Origin: Nocardioides bizhenqiangii
Lineage (GTDB): Bacteria > Actinomycetota > Actinomycetes > Propionibacteriales > Nocardioidaceae
Direction of reading: 5' to 3'
DNA length: 64,000 nt
NCBI RefSeq assembly: GCF_034661235.1
Contig: NZ_CP141059.1
Coordinates: 1 to 64,000, forward strand
In this document: positions 26,074 through 35,000 of the stretch, piece after piece
Position numbering within the stretch: position 1 is the stretch's first letter
Layout of the letters: every line of letters starts with the position of its first letter
Translations under genes and position numbers: made by a program
Notes under the pieces: generated by a model
What the model saw: only the letters and a program-made list of their open reading frames with translations
Databases searched by the model: none
Told to the model about the DNA's origin: nothing

Positions 26074-27577
26074 CCAACACCGCCTCCATCACTGCCTTCG
26101 CGATCGGACCGCCCAGCTGGCCGCCTGCGATCTCCTTGCCCGGCGCCTCCTGGATCATCACCGCGACAGCGACCTCGGCGTCCTCGGCGGGCGCGAATGA
26201 GACGAACCAGCCGTACGGCGGCTGCCCCTCGACACCGCGCTGGGCGGTGCCCGTCTTGCCCGCGACGCTGACACCCGGGATCTGCGCGGGGAACGCGGTG
26301 CCGTTGTTGACGGTCTCGAGCATCAGGTCGGTGACCTGGTCGGCGGTGCTGGGGGACACGGCGTCACGCAGCTCGTCGGGCTCGGTCTGCTCCAGGGTCG
26401 AGTAGTCGGCGTCCTGGACCTCCTCGACGAGGTAGGGCCGCATCAGCGTGCCCCGGTTGGCCAGCGCGGAGACCACCATCGCCATCTGCAGCGGCGTCGC
26501 CTGCACCTCGAACTGGCCGAAGCCGGTCTGCGCCGTCTGCGCGTCGTTGAGCTCCACGGTCTCGCCGTCGGGGCCCTCGACGCCGGTCGGGTAGACCGAC
26601 TCCACCTGCGGTGAGAGGTCGAGGAGGTACTCGCTGTTGAAGCCGAACGCCTCGGCCTGCTCGCGCATCGCCTCCGGTCCGAGCTCGACGGCCATCTTCG
26701 CGAACGCGGTGTTGCACGACTGCGCCATCGCGGTGGCGAAGGAGACCTGCTCGGGGTTGCAGAGGAAGCGGCCTTCGTTGTCGATCACGTTGCTCGAACC
26801 GGTGGTGCCGGGGGTCTGCCAGGTGGCGCCGGCCGGGACGTCGTCGTCGGCGGTGTACAGGCCGTTCTCGATGGCGGCCGAGGCGGTGACCACTTTGAAC
26901 GTCGATCCGGGGAACAACCGGGTCTGGATCGCGCGGTTGACCAGCGGCTCCTGCTCGTCGCTGTCGAGCCGGTTGTAGGCCTCGCGGGAGGCGGCGAAGT
27001 CATGGGTCGCGAGGTCGTTGGGGTCGTACGACGGCAGCGACACCATCGCCAGGACACGGCCGGTCTTGGGCTCGATCGCCACGACCGACCCCTCGCCGTC
27101 GGGACCGACCGTCGACAGGAGCGCGTCGTAGGCCGCCTCCTGCACCTGGGGGTCGAGGGTGAGCAGCACGTTGCCGCCCTTATTGCTCTGGTTCTGGGCA
27201 AGGTCGATGAGCCGGGTGACGAAGAGCCGCGGGTCCTCGCCGGACAGCACGGTGTTCTGTGACCGCTCGATGCCGGTCTGGGTGCCGAGGGTGAGGTAGC
27301 CGGTGACGTTGGCGTACTTGAGCGGCTGCGGGTAGACGCGGAGGTACTTGTACTGGTCGTCGATCTCCGTGCTGCGCGCCAGCGTGGCCTGGTCCCGACC
27401 CTCGCCCGCGATGATCACGCCGCGCTCGCGGCTGAAGGCTGCCTCCGCGACCCGGGCGTTGGCCGGATCGGTGTTGAGCTCCTCGGCGTGCCAGAACTGG
27501 AGGTAGGTGACGTTCACCATCAGCGCGAGGAACAGGAACATGCAGAAGATGGAGACGGTGCGGATGGGACGGTTCAT
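26066..27577 (-). CDS. pbpA: Penicillin-binding protein PbpA (transpeptidase)
   Basis: 503 aa. N-terminal membrane anchor (about 8-27), a PBP dimerisation-type region, then the transpeptidase domain with STFK (225-228, catalytic Ser225), SCN (287-289) and KTG (441-443). It cross-links peptidoglycan. In mycobacteria PbpA is a PknB substrate and partner of the adjacent RodA. The start overlaps the rodA stop by 4 bases. Confidence 0.95.
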   Translation of the reverse strand: MNRPIRTVSIFCMFLFLALMVNVTYLQFWHAEELNTDPANARVAEAAFSRERGVIIAGEGRDQATLARSTEIDDQYKYLRVYPQPLKYANVTGYLTLGTQTGIERSQNTVLSGEDPRLFVTRLIDLAQNQSNKGGNVLLTLDPQVQEAAYDALLSTVGPDGEGSVVAIEPKTGRVLAMVSLPSYDPNDLATHDFAASREAYNRLDSDEQEPLVNRAIQTRLFPGSTFKVVTASAAIENGLYTADDDVPAGATWQTPGTTGSSNVIDNEGRFLCNPEQVSFATAMAQSCNTAFAKMAVELGPEAMREQAEAFGFNSEYLLDLSPQVESVYPTGVEGPDGETVELNDAQTAQTGFGQFEVQATPLQMAMVVSALANRGTLMRPYLVEEVQDADYSTLEQTEPDELRDAVSPSTADQVTDLMLETVNNGTAFPAQIPGVSVAGKTGTAQRGVEGQPPYGWFVSFAPAEDAEVAVAVMIQEAPGKEIAGGQLGGPIAKAVMEAVLDD

Positions 27578-28959
27578 TGGGCCTTCACCGTCCTGACGAC
27601 CTGGGTCGTGAGGAGGTCGGGGTCCTCGGGCTCGTCGGTGATCTCGGGCACCGGGCGCCGGGCCTGGTCGGAGATCCGCAGCAGCAGGGCGATGATCACC
27701 CAGTTGGCGACCAGCGACGAGCCGCCGTACGACAGGAACGGTGTGGTGAGGCCGGTGAGCGGGATCAGCCGGGTGACGCCGCCGATGACGACGAACACCT
27801 GGAGCGCGATGACGCCGGCGAGGCCGGTCGCGACCAGCTTTCCGAAGCCGTCGCGGGAGATCAGCGCGGCGCGGAGCGCGCGCTCGACGATGAGCCCGTA
27901 GAGCAGCAGCAGCGCCAGGACCGCGGTCAGCCCGAGCTCCTCGCCGACCGCGGCCATGATGAAGTCGGACTCGGACTCGGGCACCCGCGATGGCATCCCC
28001 TGGCCGAGGCCGCGGCCGGTGAGGCTGCCCCAGGCGAAGCCGTAGAGCGCCTGCACCAGCTGGTAGCCGTCACCGTCGCGGTCGGCGAACGGGTCGAGCC
28101 AGATCTCGACCCGCTGCTGGACGTGGGCGAAGATCCGGTACGCCACGGCCGCCCCGCCGAAGAACAGCAGCCCGCCGACGACCAGCCACCCCGGTCGCTC
28201 GGTGGCGACGTAGAGCATGATCAGGAACAGCCCGAAGAACAGCAGGCTGGAGCCGAGGTCCTTCTGCAGGATCAGGATGCTGAGGCTCACGCCCCACATC
28301 ACCAGGATCGGGCCGAGGTCGCGACCGCGCGGGAAGTCGATGAAGAGGAACCGGCGGCCGGCGAGGGCGAGCGCGTCGCGGTGGACGACCAGGTAGCCGG
28401 CGAAGGTGATGACCAGCAGCACCTTCGCCACCTCGCCGGGCTGGAACCCGAGCGGGCCGATCTGGATCCAGATCCTGGCGCCGTTCACCTCGTTGCCGAT
28501 CACGGGGAGCATCGGGAGGATCAGCAGCACGATCGCCAGGAACCCCGACGTGTAGGTGAACCGGGCGAGCAGCCGGTGGTCGCGCAGGAAGACCAGGGTG
28601 GCGACGAAGAGCAGCACGCCGACGGTCATCCAGATCAGCTGCTGGTCGGCGCGGCCGGAGTCCTCGGCGAGGTCGATGCGGTGGATCACGGCGAGGCCGA
28701 TGCCGTTGAGCGCGGCGACGATGGGGAGCAGCACCGGGTCGGCGTACGGCGCCACCAGGCGGACCACGAGGTGCGCGGCGATCACGAGCGCGGCCAGCCA
28801 GCCGCCGTACCCGATGATGTTGGCCGGGACCTCGCCGTCGACACCGAGGCCGACAGAGGCGTAGGCGCCGATCCCCACCACCAGGGCGAGGATCAGCAGG
28901 AACAGCTCGGCACCGCGCCGACGGCGGTGGACGAACTGCAGGAGGCTGGCGTTGGCCAC
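27574..28959 (-). CDS. rodA: FtsW/RodA/SpoVE family peptidoglycan glycosyltransferase
   Basis: 461 aa, SEDS-family polytopic membrane protein with 10 or more helices. Diagnostic segments: LTGRGLGQGMPSRVPESESDFIMA split in the conserved loop, EELGLTAVLALLLLY, and TTPFLSYGGSS near the C-terminus. It polymerises lipid II glycan strands with PbpA. Gene order favours the RodA role over FtsW. It starts 12 bases after pstP. Confidence 0.94.
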   Translation of the reverse strand: MANASLLQFVHRRRRGAELFLLILALVVGIGAYASVGLGVDGEVPANIIGYGGWLAALVIAAHLVVRLVAPYADPVLLPIVAALNGIGLAVIHRIDLAEDSGRADQQLIWMTVGVLLFVATLVFLRDHRLLARFTYTSGFLAIVLLILPMLPVIGNEVNGARIWIQIGPLGFQPGEVAKVLLVITFAGYLVVHRDALALAGRRFLFIDFPRGRDLGPILVMWGVSLSILILQKDLGSSLLFFGLFLIMLYVATERPGWLVVGGLLFFGGAAVAYRIFAHVQQRVEIWLDPFADRDGDGYQLVQALYGFAWGSLTGRGLGQGMPSRVPESESDFIMAAVGEELGLTAVLALLLLYGLIVERALRAALISRDGFGKLVATGLAGVIALQVFVVIGGVTRLIPLTGLTTPFLSYGGSSLVANWVIIALLLRISDQARRPVPEITDEPEDPDLLTTQVVRTVKAQ

Positions 28960-28971
28960 GGGAATCGGTCT

Positions 28972-30474
28972 CTACTCCTCGGCACCGTCGTCGGCGGGCA
29001 TCATCCGCTCGGCCAGGTTGCGCACGATGCTGGTGGCGTCCTGGTAGTCGTCGGCGGCGATGCCCTCCTCGACGTCGGACTGCGCGGCCTCGGGGAGGTC
29101 GTCGACGGAGAGGTCGCTGGTGCGGTAGACGCTGGAGAGGCCGGGGAAGCCGTCGATGCCGCGGTAGACCGCGACCTGGCCCTCGTGCTCGCCGACGTAG
29201 TACTGCTGCTGGGTCCACCAGTACGCCGACGCCAGCGCGACCCATGCCAGCCCGAGCAGGACGGCGACCGCCATGAGCCGCCGCGCCCAGGTGTAGCGCC
29301 GGGGCGCGAGCGGTGCGTAGCGGTAGTCCTCGGGGTCGACCAGCGGGTCCTCGACGATCGCGTAGTCGATGCCGTTGGGGATCTCGGCGTCGACCGGCTC
29401 GAGCTCGCCGGTGTCACCGGAGCGGTGGCCGCGGAACAGGCCGCGTGCGCGGGGCTTGAGCTCCGCGGCGGCGCCGACGACCATCGGCTCGAGGTCGTCG
29501 TACGCCGGATCGGCGGCGGCCGCCTCCTCGGTGAGCACGTCGGCGACCACGCAGGTGACGTTGTCGGAGCTGCCGGCGTCGAGGCTGGCGCGGACCAGCT
29601 CGATGGCGGCGTACTCGGGGGAGCCGCTGGAGAGGATGTCGGCCATCCGGGTGTCGTCGAGGACGCCGCAGGCGCCGTCGCTGCAGAGGAAGACCCGGTC
29701 GCCGGGCGCGAGGGCGATCGCGAACAGGTCGGGCTCGACCTCGTGCAGCCCGTCGAGCGCCTTGAGGATGAGGTTGCGGTGCGGGTGGATCCGCGCCTCC
29801 TCCTCGGTGATCCGGCCCTCGTCGATGAGGCTCTGCACGAACGTGTGGTCGCTCGTGATCTGCGAGAGCTCCCCGGCCCGGAAGAGGTAGCCGCGCGAGT
29901 CACCGATGTGGCCGACCGCGATCCGCTGGCCGTCGAAGAGCGCGACCGTCGCCGTCGTACTGGTGCCGCTGAGGGCAGGGTCATGGTCGACCTGCGAGGC
30001 GATCGACTCGTGGGCCTCGTGCAGCGCGTCGGTGACCCGCGTGAGCAGGTCGGCCGAGCCGGGCCGTTCGTCGAGCTGGCGCAGCTCGTTGACGGCCGTG
30101 CTCGATGCGATGTCGCCGCGGGCGGCGCCGCCGACGCCGTCGCACACGGCGAGCAGCCAGGGGCCGGCGTAGCCCGAGTCCTGGTTGTCCTTGCGGACCC
30201 GGCCCACGTCGGAGATGGCGTAGTAGGAGAGCCGGAGCGGCTCGCGTTCGTCGCCGTCGACGTCGTCGGGCACCGGCAGCGTCTCCGCCTCGGGAGCATC
30301 GACGGTAGGGCCGTCCGGCGGCAGGGTCTGGGCGGCCGGGTCCGGGACCGGGCGCATCAGGGTGAGGTCGGCGGGGACCTCCTCCGGCGGGGGCGGCTGG
30401 TCGGCCGGCGGCGGCTCACTCGGAGGGCCGGGCTGGCCGGGCTGGTCCGGAAGCTGGCTGTCGTCTGACGTCAA
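28972..30474 (-). CDS. pstP: PP2C-family serine/threonine phosphatase PstP
   Basis: 500 aa, longer N-terminally than usual because of about 85 Pro/Glu-rich residues. The PP2C catalytic domain (about 87-325) has SDVGRVRKDNQDS, AVCDGVGG, IGDSRGYLFR, LCSDGACGVL and SSDNVTCVVA, giving the metal-binding aspartates. A juxtamembrane basic stretch and one membrane helix (about 400-420) precede a short extracellular part. It reverses PknA/PknB phosphorylation. It follows fhaB by 4 bases. Confidence 0.94.
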   Translation of the reverse strand: MTSDDSQLPDQPGQPGPPSEPPPADQPPPPEEVPADLTLMRPVPDPAAQTLPPDGPTVDAPEAETLPVPDDVDGDEREPLRLSYYAISDVGRVRKDNQDSGYAGPWLLAVCDGVGGAARGDIASSTAVNELRQLDERPGSADLLTRVTDALHEAHESIASQVDHDPALSGTSTTATVALFDGQRIAVGHIGDSRGYLFRAGELSQITSDHTFVQSLIDEGRITEEEARIHPHRNLILKALDGLHEVEPDLFAIALAPGDRVFLCSDGACGVLDDTRMADILSSGSPEYAAIELVRASLDAGSSDNVTCVVADVLTEEAAAADPAYDDLEPMVVGAAAELKPRARGLFRGHRSGDTGELEPVDAEIPNGIDYAIVEDPLVDPEDYRYAPLAPRRYTWARRLMAVAVLLGLAWVALASAYWWTQQQYYVGEHEGQVAVYRGIDGFPGLSSVYRTSDLSVDDLPEAAQSDVEEGIAADDYQDATSIVRNLAERMMPADDGAEE

Positions 30475-30478
30475 AGGA

Positions 30479-30949
30479 CTACTTCCTCAGCTCCAGGATG
30501 GTCTTGCCGATGCGGACCTGGGCACCGAGCCCGATGGTGGTCGCCTGGGTGATGCGCTGGGTGCCGAGGTACGTCCCGTTCGTGGAGCCGAGGTCCTCGA
30601 CGTACCACTGGTCGCCGGAGGCGGCGATCCGCGCGTGCCGGGTGGAGACGTAGTCGTCGTCGAGCCTGATGGCGGCGTCGTTGCCGCGACCGATGAGGAT
30701 CGGGGCGTCGGCGAGGTTGGCGGTGGCGCCGGCGTTCTGGCCCTGGATGACGGCGACGTGCGTCGGAGAGCCGCGCCGCTTCGGCGGCGCCTTCTGCTTC
30801 GCCGGCTTGGGCGGTGGCGCCACACCGGGGGCGGAGGGCACCCGGGCGCCGAACATGTCGGAGCGGATCACCGAGATCGCCGAGAGCACGAAGATCCACA
30901 GGATCGCCAGGTAGGCGACCCGCACCAGGAACAGCGTCAGCTCAGACAT
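30479..30949 (-). CDS. fhaB: FHA-domain membrane protein FhaB (FipA)
   Basis: 156 aa. N-terminal membrane helix (about residues 3-28), basic linker, then a C-terminal FHA domain (about 80-150) with IGRGNDAAIRL, STRHARI and GSTNGTYLG, the phosphothreonine-binding residues. In mycobacteria FhaB/FipA links PknB signalling to division. The start overlaps the fhaA stop by 8 bases. Confidence 0.92.
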   Translation of the reverse strand: MSELTLFLVRVAYLAILWIFVLSAISVIRSDMFGARVPSAPGVAPPPKPAKQKAPPKRRGSPTHVAVIQGQNAGATANLADAPILIGRGNDAAIRLDDDYVSTRHARIAASGDQWYVEDLGSTNGTYLGTQRITQATTIGLGAQVRIGKTILELRK

Positions 30950-31682
30950 CGGCGATCTCTTCCTCGAGGAGCCGTACGACCAGGGAGGTGTGACCGACCT
31001 GCACCCGCGACCCGTCGCGCAGCTCGGCCCTCCTCACCTTGCGGCCATCGACGGTGATGCCGTTGGTGGAGCCCATGTCGTGGACCTCGATCTGCAGCGG
31101 ACCCTCGCCCGGAGCGGTGGCGGCCTCCGGCCGGGCGGTGACGAGGAACTCGGCGTGGCGCCGGCTCACGCCGGGGTCGTTGATGCGCAGGTCGGCCTCG
31201 CTCCCGCGCCCCACGACCAGGCCTGGAGCCATCAGCGGGTGGCGGGTGCCGTTGACCTCGAGGACGGCGCGGGTGCGCTGGCGGCCGGTGAACCGGCCGT
31301 GCCCGCTCACGGTCGCCTCCGCCTTGCTCAGCACCCGGAACCGGCCGGTGCCGAGGTCGTCGGCGGACTCGAACTCGATCCGGATCGGTCCGGGGAACAC
31401 GTAGGACTGGAGGTCGGCGTGCTCCTGCAGCTGCTCGGTGAGCTCGGCGGCGAGCGCCGTGTTGTACGGCGCGAGCCGGTCCAGGTCGGACTTGGCAAGC
31501 TCGACCGAGAACGCGTTGGGCACCAGCCGCCGCTCGCGGGAGAGGACCTGGGCCTTGTTGTCGAGCTCGCGCTGGAGCGCCGCCGCGATCTCGACCGGCT
31601 GCACGGCACTGCGGAAGGTGCGGGCGAAAACTCCGGAGATCGCCTGCTCGAGCTTGTGCTCGAAGCGCTGCAGTCCACCCAC
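30942..31682 (-). CDS. fhaA: DUF3662 and FHA domain protein FhaA
   Basis: 246 aa from GTG 31682, chosen because AAGGAGG lies 8 bases upstream and the resulting start GGLQRFEHKLEQ matches the family. The upstream frame is open but the extension is not conserved-looking. The N-terminal DUF3662 domain spans about residues 1-120 (VQPVEIAAALQREL). The C-terminal FHA domain (about 160-240) has VGRGSEADLRI, SRRHAEF and GSTNGITV. FhaA binds phosphorylated MviN/FtsZ-pathway partners in mycobacteria. First gene of the seven-gene operon ending in pknB. Confidence 0.93.
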   Translation of the reverse strand: MGGLQRFEHKLEQAISGVFARTFRSAVQPVEIAAALQRELDNKAQVLSRERRLVPNAFSVELAKSDLDRLAPYNTALAAELTEQLQEHADLQSYVFPGPIRIEFESADDLGTGRFRVLSKAEATVSGHGRFTGRQRTRAVLEVNGTRHPLMAPGLVVGRGSEADLRINDPGVSRRHAEFLVTARPEAATAPGEGPLQIEVHDMGSTNGITVDGRKVRRAELRDGSRVQVGHTSLVVRLLEEEIADV

Positions 31683-31840
31683 TCCGGGAGCCTCCTTCCC
31701 ACTCTGCTCGCATGCCTCGCGCCCGACGGTGCCGGGTCCCGTCGATCGTATCGGTGCGGCCTTCGCCCGCTCGGCACCCCGCGCACCAGTGCCCATTTGG
31801 GGCAGGTGGCAGCCCTGGGATAGCCTTTCCCGGCTGTTCA

Positions 31841-31880
31841 GTTCAGGTCAGTTCAGGTCAGTCCAGATCAGTCCAGCAAC
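31841..31880. repeat. Four 10-bp direct repeats upstream of fhaA and tRNA-Leu
   Basis: GTTCAGGTCA at 31841 and 31851, GTCCAGATCA at 31861 and GTCCAGCAAC at 31871 follow each other without gaps. They sit between the divergent fhaA operon and tRNA-Leu. The period is close to one helical turn, so a regulator site or a slippage array are both possible. Confidence 0.7.
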
Positions 31881-31882
31881 AC

Positions 31883-31966
31883 GCGCGAGTGGCGGAATAG
31901 GCAGACGCGCACGGTTCAGGTCCGTGTGTCCGAAAGGACGTGGGGGTTCAACTCCCCCCTCGCGCA
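31883..31966 (+). tRNA. tRNA-Leu (CAG anticodon)
   Basis: 84 nt class II tRNA. Acceptor GCGCGAG pairs with CTCGCGC; anticodon stem CACGG/CCGTG with loop TTCAGGT; CAG anticodon at 31917-31919. It has an extended variable arm (TGTCCGAAAGGACG) and T arm GGGGG-TTCAACT-CCCCC. CCA is not encoded. tRNA-Leu next to fhaA is conserved with M. tuberculosis. Confidence 0.96.
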
Positions 31967-31973
31967 CGTAGAC

Positions 31974-32001
31974 AGGCCCCGGGTCTTCGGACGCGGGGCT
32001 T
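31974..32001 (+). terminator. tRNA-Leu terminator hairpin
   Basis: AGGCCCCG and CGGGGCTT arms enclose GTC-TTCG-GAC with one G-G mismatch. The stable UUCG tetraloop starts 8 bases after the tRNA end. Confidence 0.7.
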
Positions 32002-32080
32002 CGTCCATTTCCACGCCCATCTCCTCCGCAGCCCAGTCCGCTCGCGCCGACCAACGTCGATGCCGGGCCTGGGCCTACTC

Positions 32081-35000
32081 TCACTCGTCCGGGCAGACGG
32101 ACTGGTAGGGCTGGGCGGGCAGGACCTCTTCCCACTCCTCCTCGGTCAGGTCCCGCCCGGCCATCTGGCACGCGAAGACGAGAGCACGGTCGAGGTCGGT
32201 CTCCCAGGTGTAGACGCGCCCGTCGTACGACGCGATGGCCACGTCGTGGCTGTCGCCGATGAACTGCGCAGCTGCCGGGACGGCATCCCCGCGGCGGGGT
32301 GGGTACACGGTGCCCAGCAGCTCCAGTGTCGTGGAATCCCACAGGCTGACCCCGCCGTCTTCCGCGCCGGAGACCAGCATTTCTCCATCATCTGAGTAGT
32401 TGAGCCAGAACACCGCAGCACCGAGACCGGTGGATCGCCGTTGCTCCCCAGATGCGACGTCGATGGTGACGATTTCGCCCGTGCTACTGGCCACCGCCAC
32501 CGTCGAGCCGTCCGGAGAGGCAACCGAGGCGTAGGGAGCCAGGTCCATGTCTCCCTCGGACTGGACCGCACCGGTGCTGAGGTCGATGACTCGCCAGTGC
32601 GCGCTCAAGCCGTCGCCGGCGGCCTCGTAGACCATAACGGTGCTGCCGTCACCGATCGGGGTAACGGCGTGGGTGGGGATGTTGAAGCGCTCGCCGCGAG
32701 GGCGCAGGGTCTCGGCGTCAACGATCAGGGTCCGGCCGTCCGTATCACCCACAAGCAGGCTGCGACCCCCGTCAACATACGCCAGTGTCCAGATACTGGC
32801 GTCTCCGTCGACAATGTCCCGAGGTCTCCGGAGGGGTTTACCCGTCACGGAGTCGAGGACACTGACGACGCCCTTCGCGCACTGCTCCGCCTCGCAGTAC
32901 GCGGCGTATTGCCCGCCCTGGGGATGCCACGTGCCGAGGACCCACGGGCTTTCATTCACGGGAAGGCGGGTGGCGGGCGTCGCCTCGCCGGTCCGGGTGT
33001 CGACGAATCTGACCCATCCGGTGTCTTGGTCGTCGAGCCAGCGATAGGCCATCTGCTGCCCGTCCGGGGAGATGTCGGCCTGCGCGAACAGCTCACTGTC
33101 TCCGACCTGGGTGGTCTGCTGTAGGTAGGTGTCCTCCATAGACCGGTCCCAGGTGCGCAGCATCGAGTCGCCGCCGCCGCCGTATACGAGGTCGTTGTCC
33201 GGGCTGAAGCCGACGCCCCACGGATCGAAGGTGTCCCACCGTTCCAGCGGCCGGCCGGTGGCGGTGTCCCAGACGATGAGGTCGCCGTCTTGGGAGACCG
33301 ATCCCACGAGCGAGCCATCACCTGAGAACCGCATGTCGAAGACCTGGGCGCGGTGTCCACGCAGCCTGTGGACCGTCTCGCCGCTGGCCGCGTCCACCAG
33401 GAACCCGTCCTTGCGGGTGAAGTCCTCGAGAGCAAGCAGAGTTCCCGCCGCGTTCACGTCCAACGTGACCCATGCGGTCAGGTCTTCGCGGCGCCAGAGT
33501 CGGTCGCCCGACGCCACGTCGTACGCCGTCAGCGGCCAGTTGGTGTACAGGGTCTGGCCGTTCGGGCTGAGAGCCATCCATTGGACGTCGACGCCGGTCC
33601 ATACCCGCTCGGGTGGGCTGGTTGGAGAGCGGAGGTCCCAGACCAGGGCGTAGCTGTGAGTATCACCGTCCTCCCCCACCGACGATGTGTGCATGGTGGC
33701 GGCCAGGTAGTGGTTGTCGCGACTGAACTGGACGTCGACGCCCGACACCGGGTTGTCGCCGGGGAAGTCGAGTTCCGTCGTCGGCTCCATCGTGTTCGGG
33801 TCCAGCAGGCGCACCGGCTCCGTGGATTCCCCGGCCGTGATGATGACGGCGAGCCGCCTGCTGTCGGGGCTGAACGCCGCGTACAGGAACGCCTGCCCGT
33901 CCTCGGCAGGCCGGCCCGCGTCGTAGCTGCGCAGCAGCCGGTTGGTGGCGGCGTCGTAGAGGTGCATCCGGTTCTGATCGTCGGAGGAGGCGATCCAGCG
34001 GCCGTCGCGACTGACATCGAACCCCTCCAGGTAGCCGCCTCCGGGCGGCGCCGACCGGACCAACGTGGGACGCTTCGCCAGTGCGGTCACCAGGTTCACC
34101 CGAGTTTCCGGGGAGTTGTCCAGGCGAGCACCCGCGGCCGCGAGCAGCAGCGACAGGCTGATGTCGTCGGCGAGCTGGGCCCGGGCTCCGATCCGCCGTG
34201 CGTCCGCGGAGACGGCCAACTGTTCGGCCTGTGCGGCGTTCTCGTTCGCTCGGTCGGACTGGATGGCAGCCAGGATCCCGGCGACCAGCGCGAGGACGAG
34301 AAGTACGACGGCGCCGCCCAGCACGATCCGGAGCCGTCGGATCAGCCGGGCCTGCGCACGTGCTCGCTCGGCCGCGCTGCGCTCCTCGGCGTCGGAGGCC
34401 GCCTGGGCGGCGGAGAGGAATGCGCGCTCGCTCTCGGTGAGTGCGGTCTCCGTGCGGGACTGCCAGTCCAGCGCGCGAGTCAGTCGGACCCCGCGGTAGA
34501 GCTCGCTGTCCGGGCGTCCGAGGCTGTCCCAGGCGTCGGCCGCGGCGCTCAAGTGGTGGCGAATCCGTTGGCCCTCGACGTCGTCGTCGAGCCAGCCGCG
34601 CAGCCGCGGCCAGGCGCGGGCGAGGGCTTCGTGGGTGATCTCGAGGACCCCCTGGTCGCTGGTCACCAGCCGCGCGTCGACGAGCCTCTCGATCAGCTGC
34701 TCATGCTGGACGTCCGAGGCGATCAGGCGGCGCGGGACCTGGGCACGCACCGGTTCCCCACCGACGCCCGGGGAGACCAGCCGCAGCATCAGGTCGCGCA
34801 GCTGGCGGCGCTGGTCGGGCTCGATCTGCCCGTAGAGCTGTTCGGCCGACTGGGCGACGGCACCACGGATGCCGCCGGAGGCGTGGTAGCCATCGACGGT
34901 GAGCGTGCTGCCCTCACGTCGCTGCCAGGTCTCGAGCAGGGCGTGGGAGAGCAACGGGAGGGCACCCGGGTCGTCGCGGACCTCCCGGACCAGCAGCTCC

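Noticed and set aside
27577..30468. 963-aa plus-strand open frame over rodA and pstP
   Set aside because: Antisense shadow with Asp/Glu/Arg/Gln-biased composition; the minus-strand genes have full family motifs.
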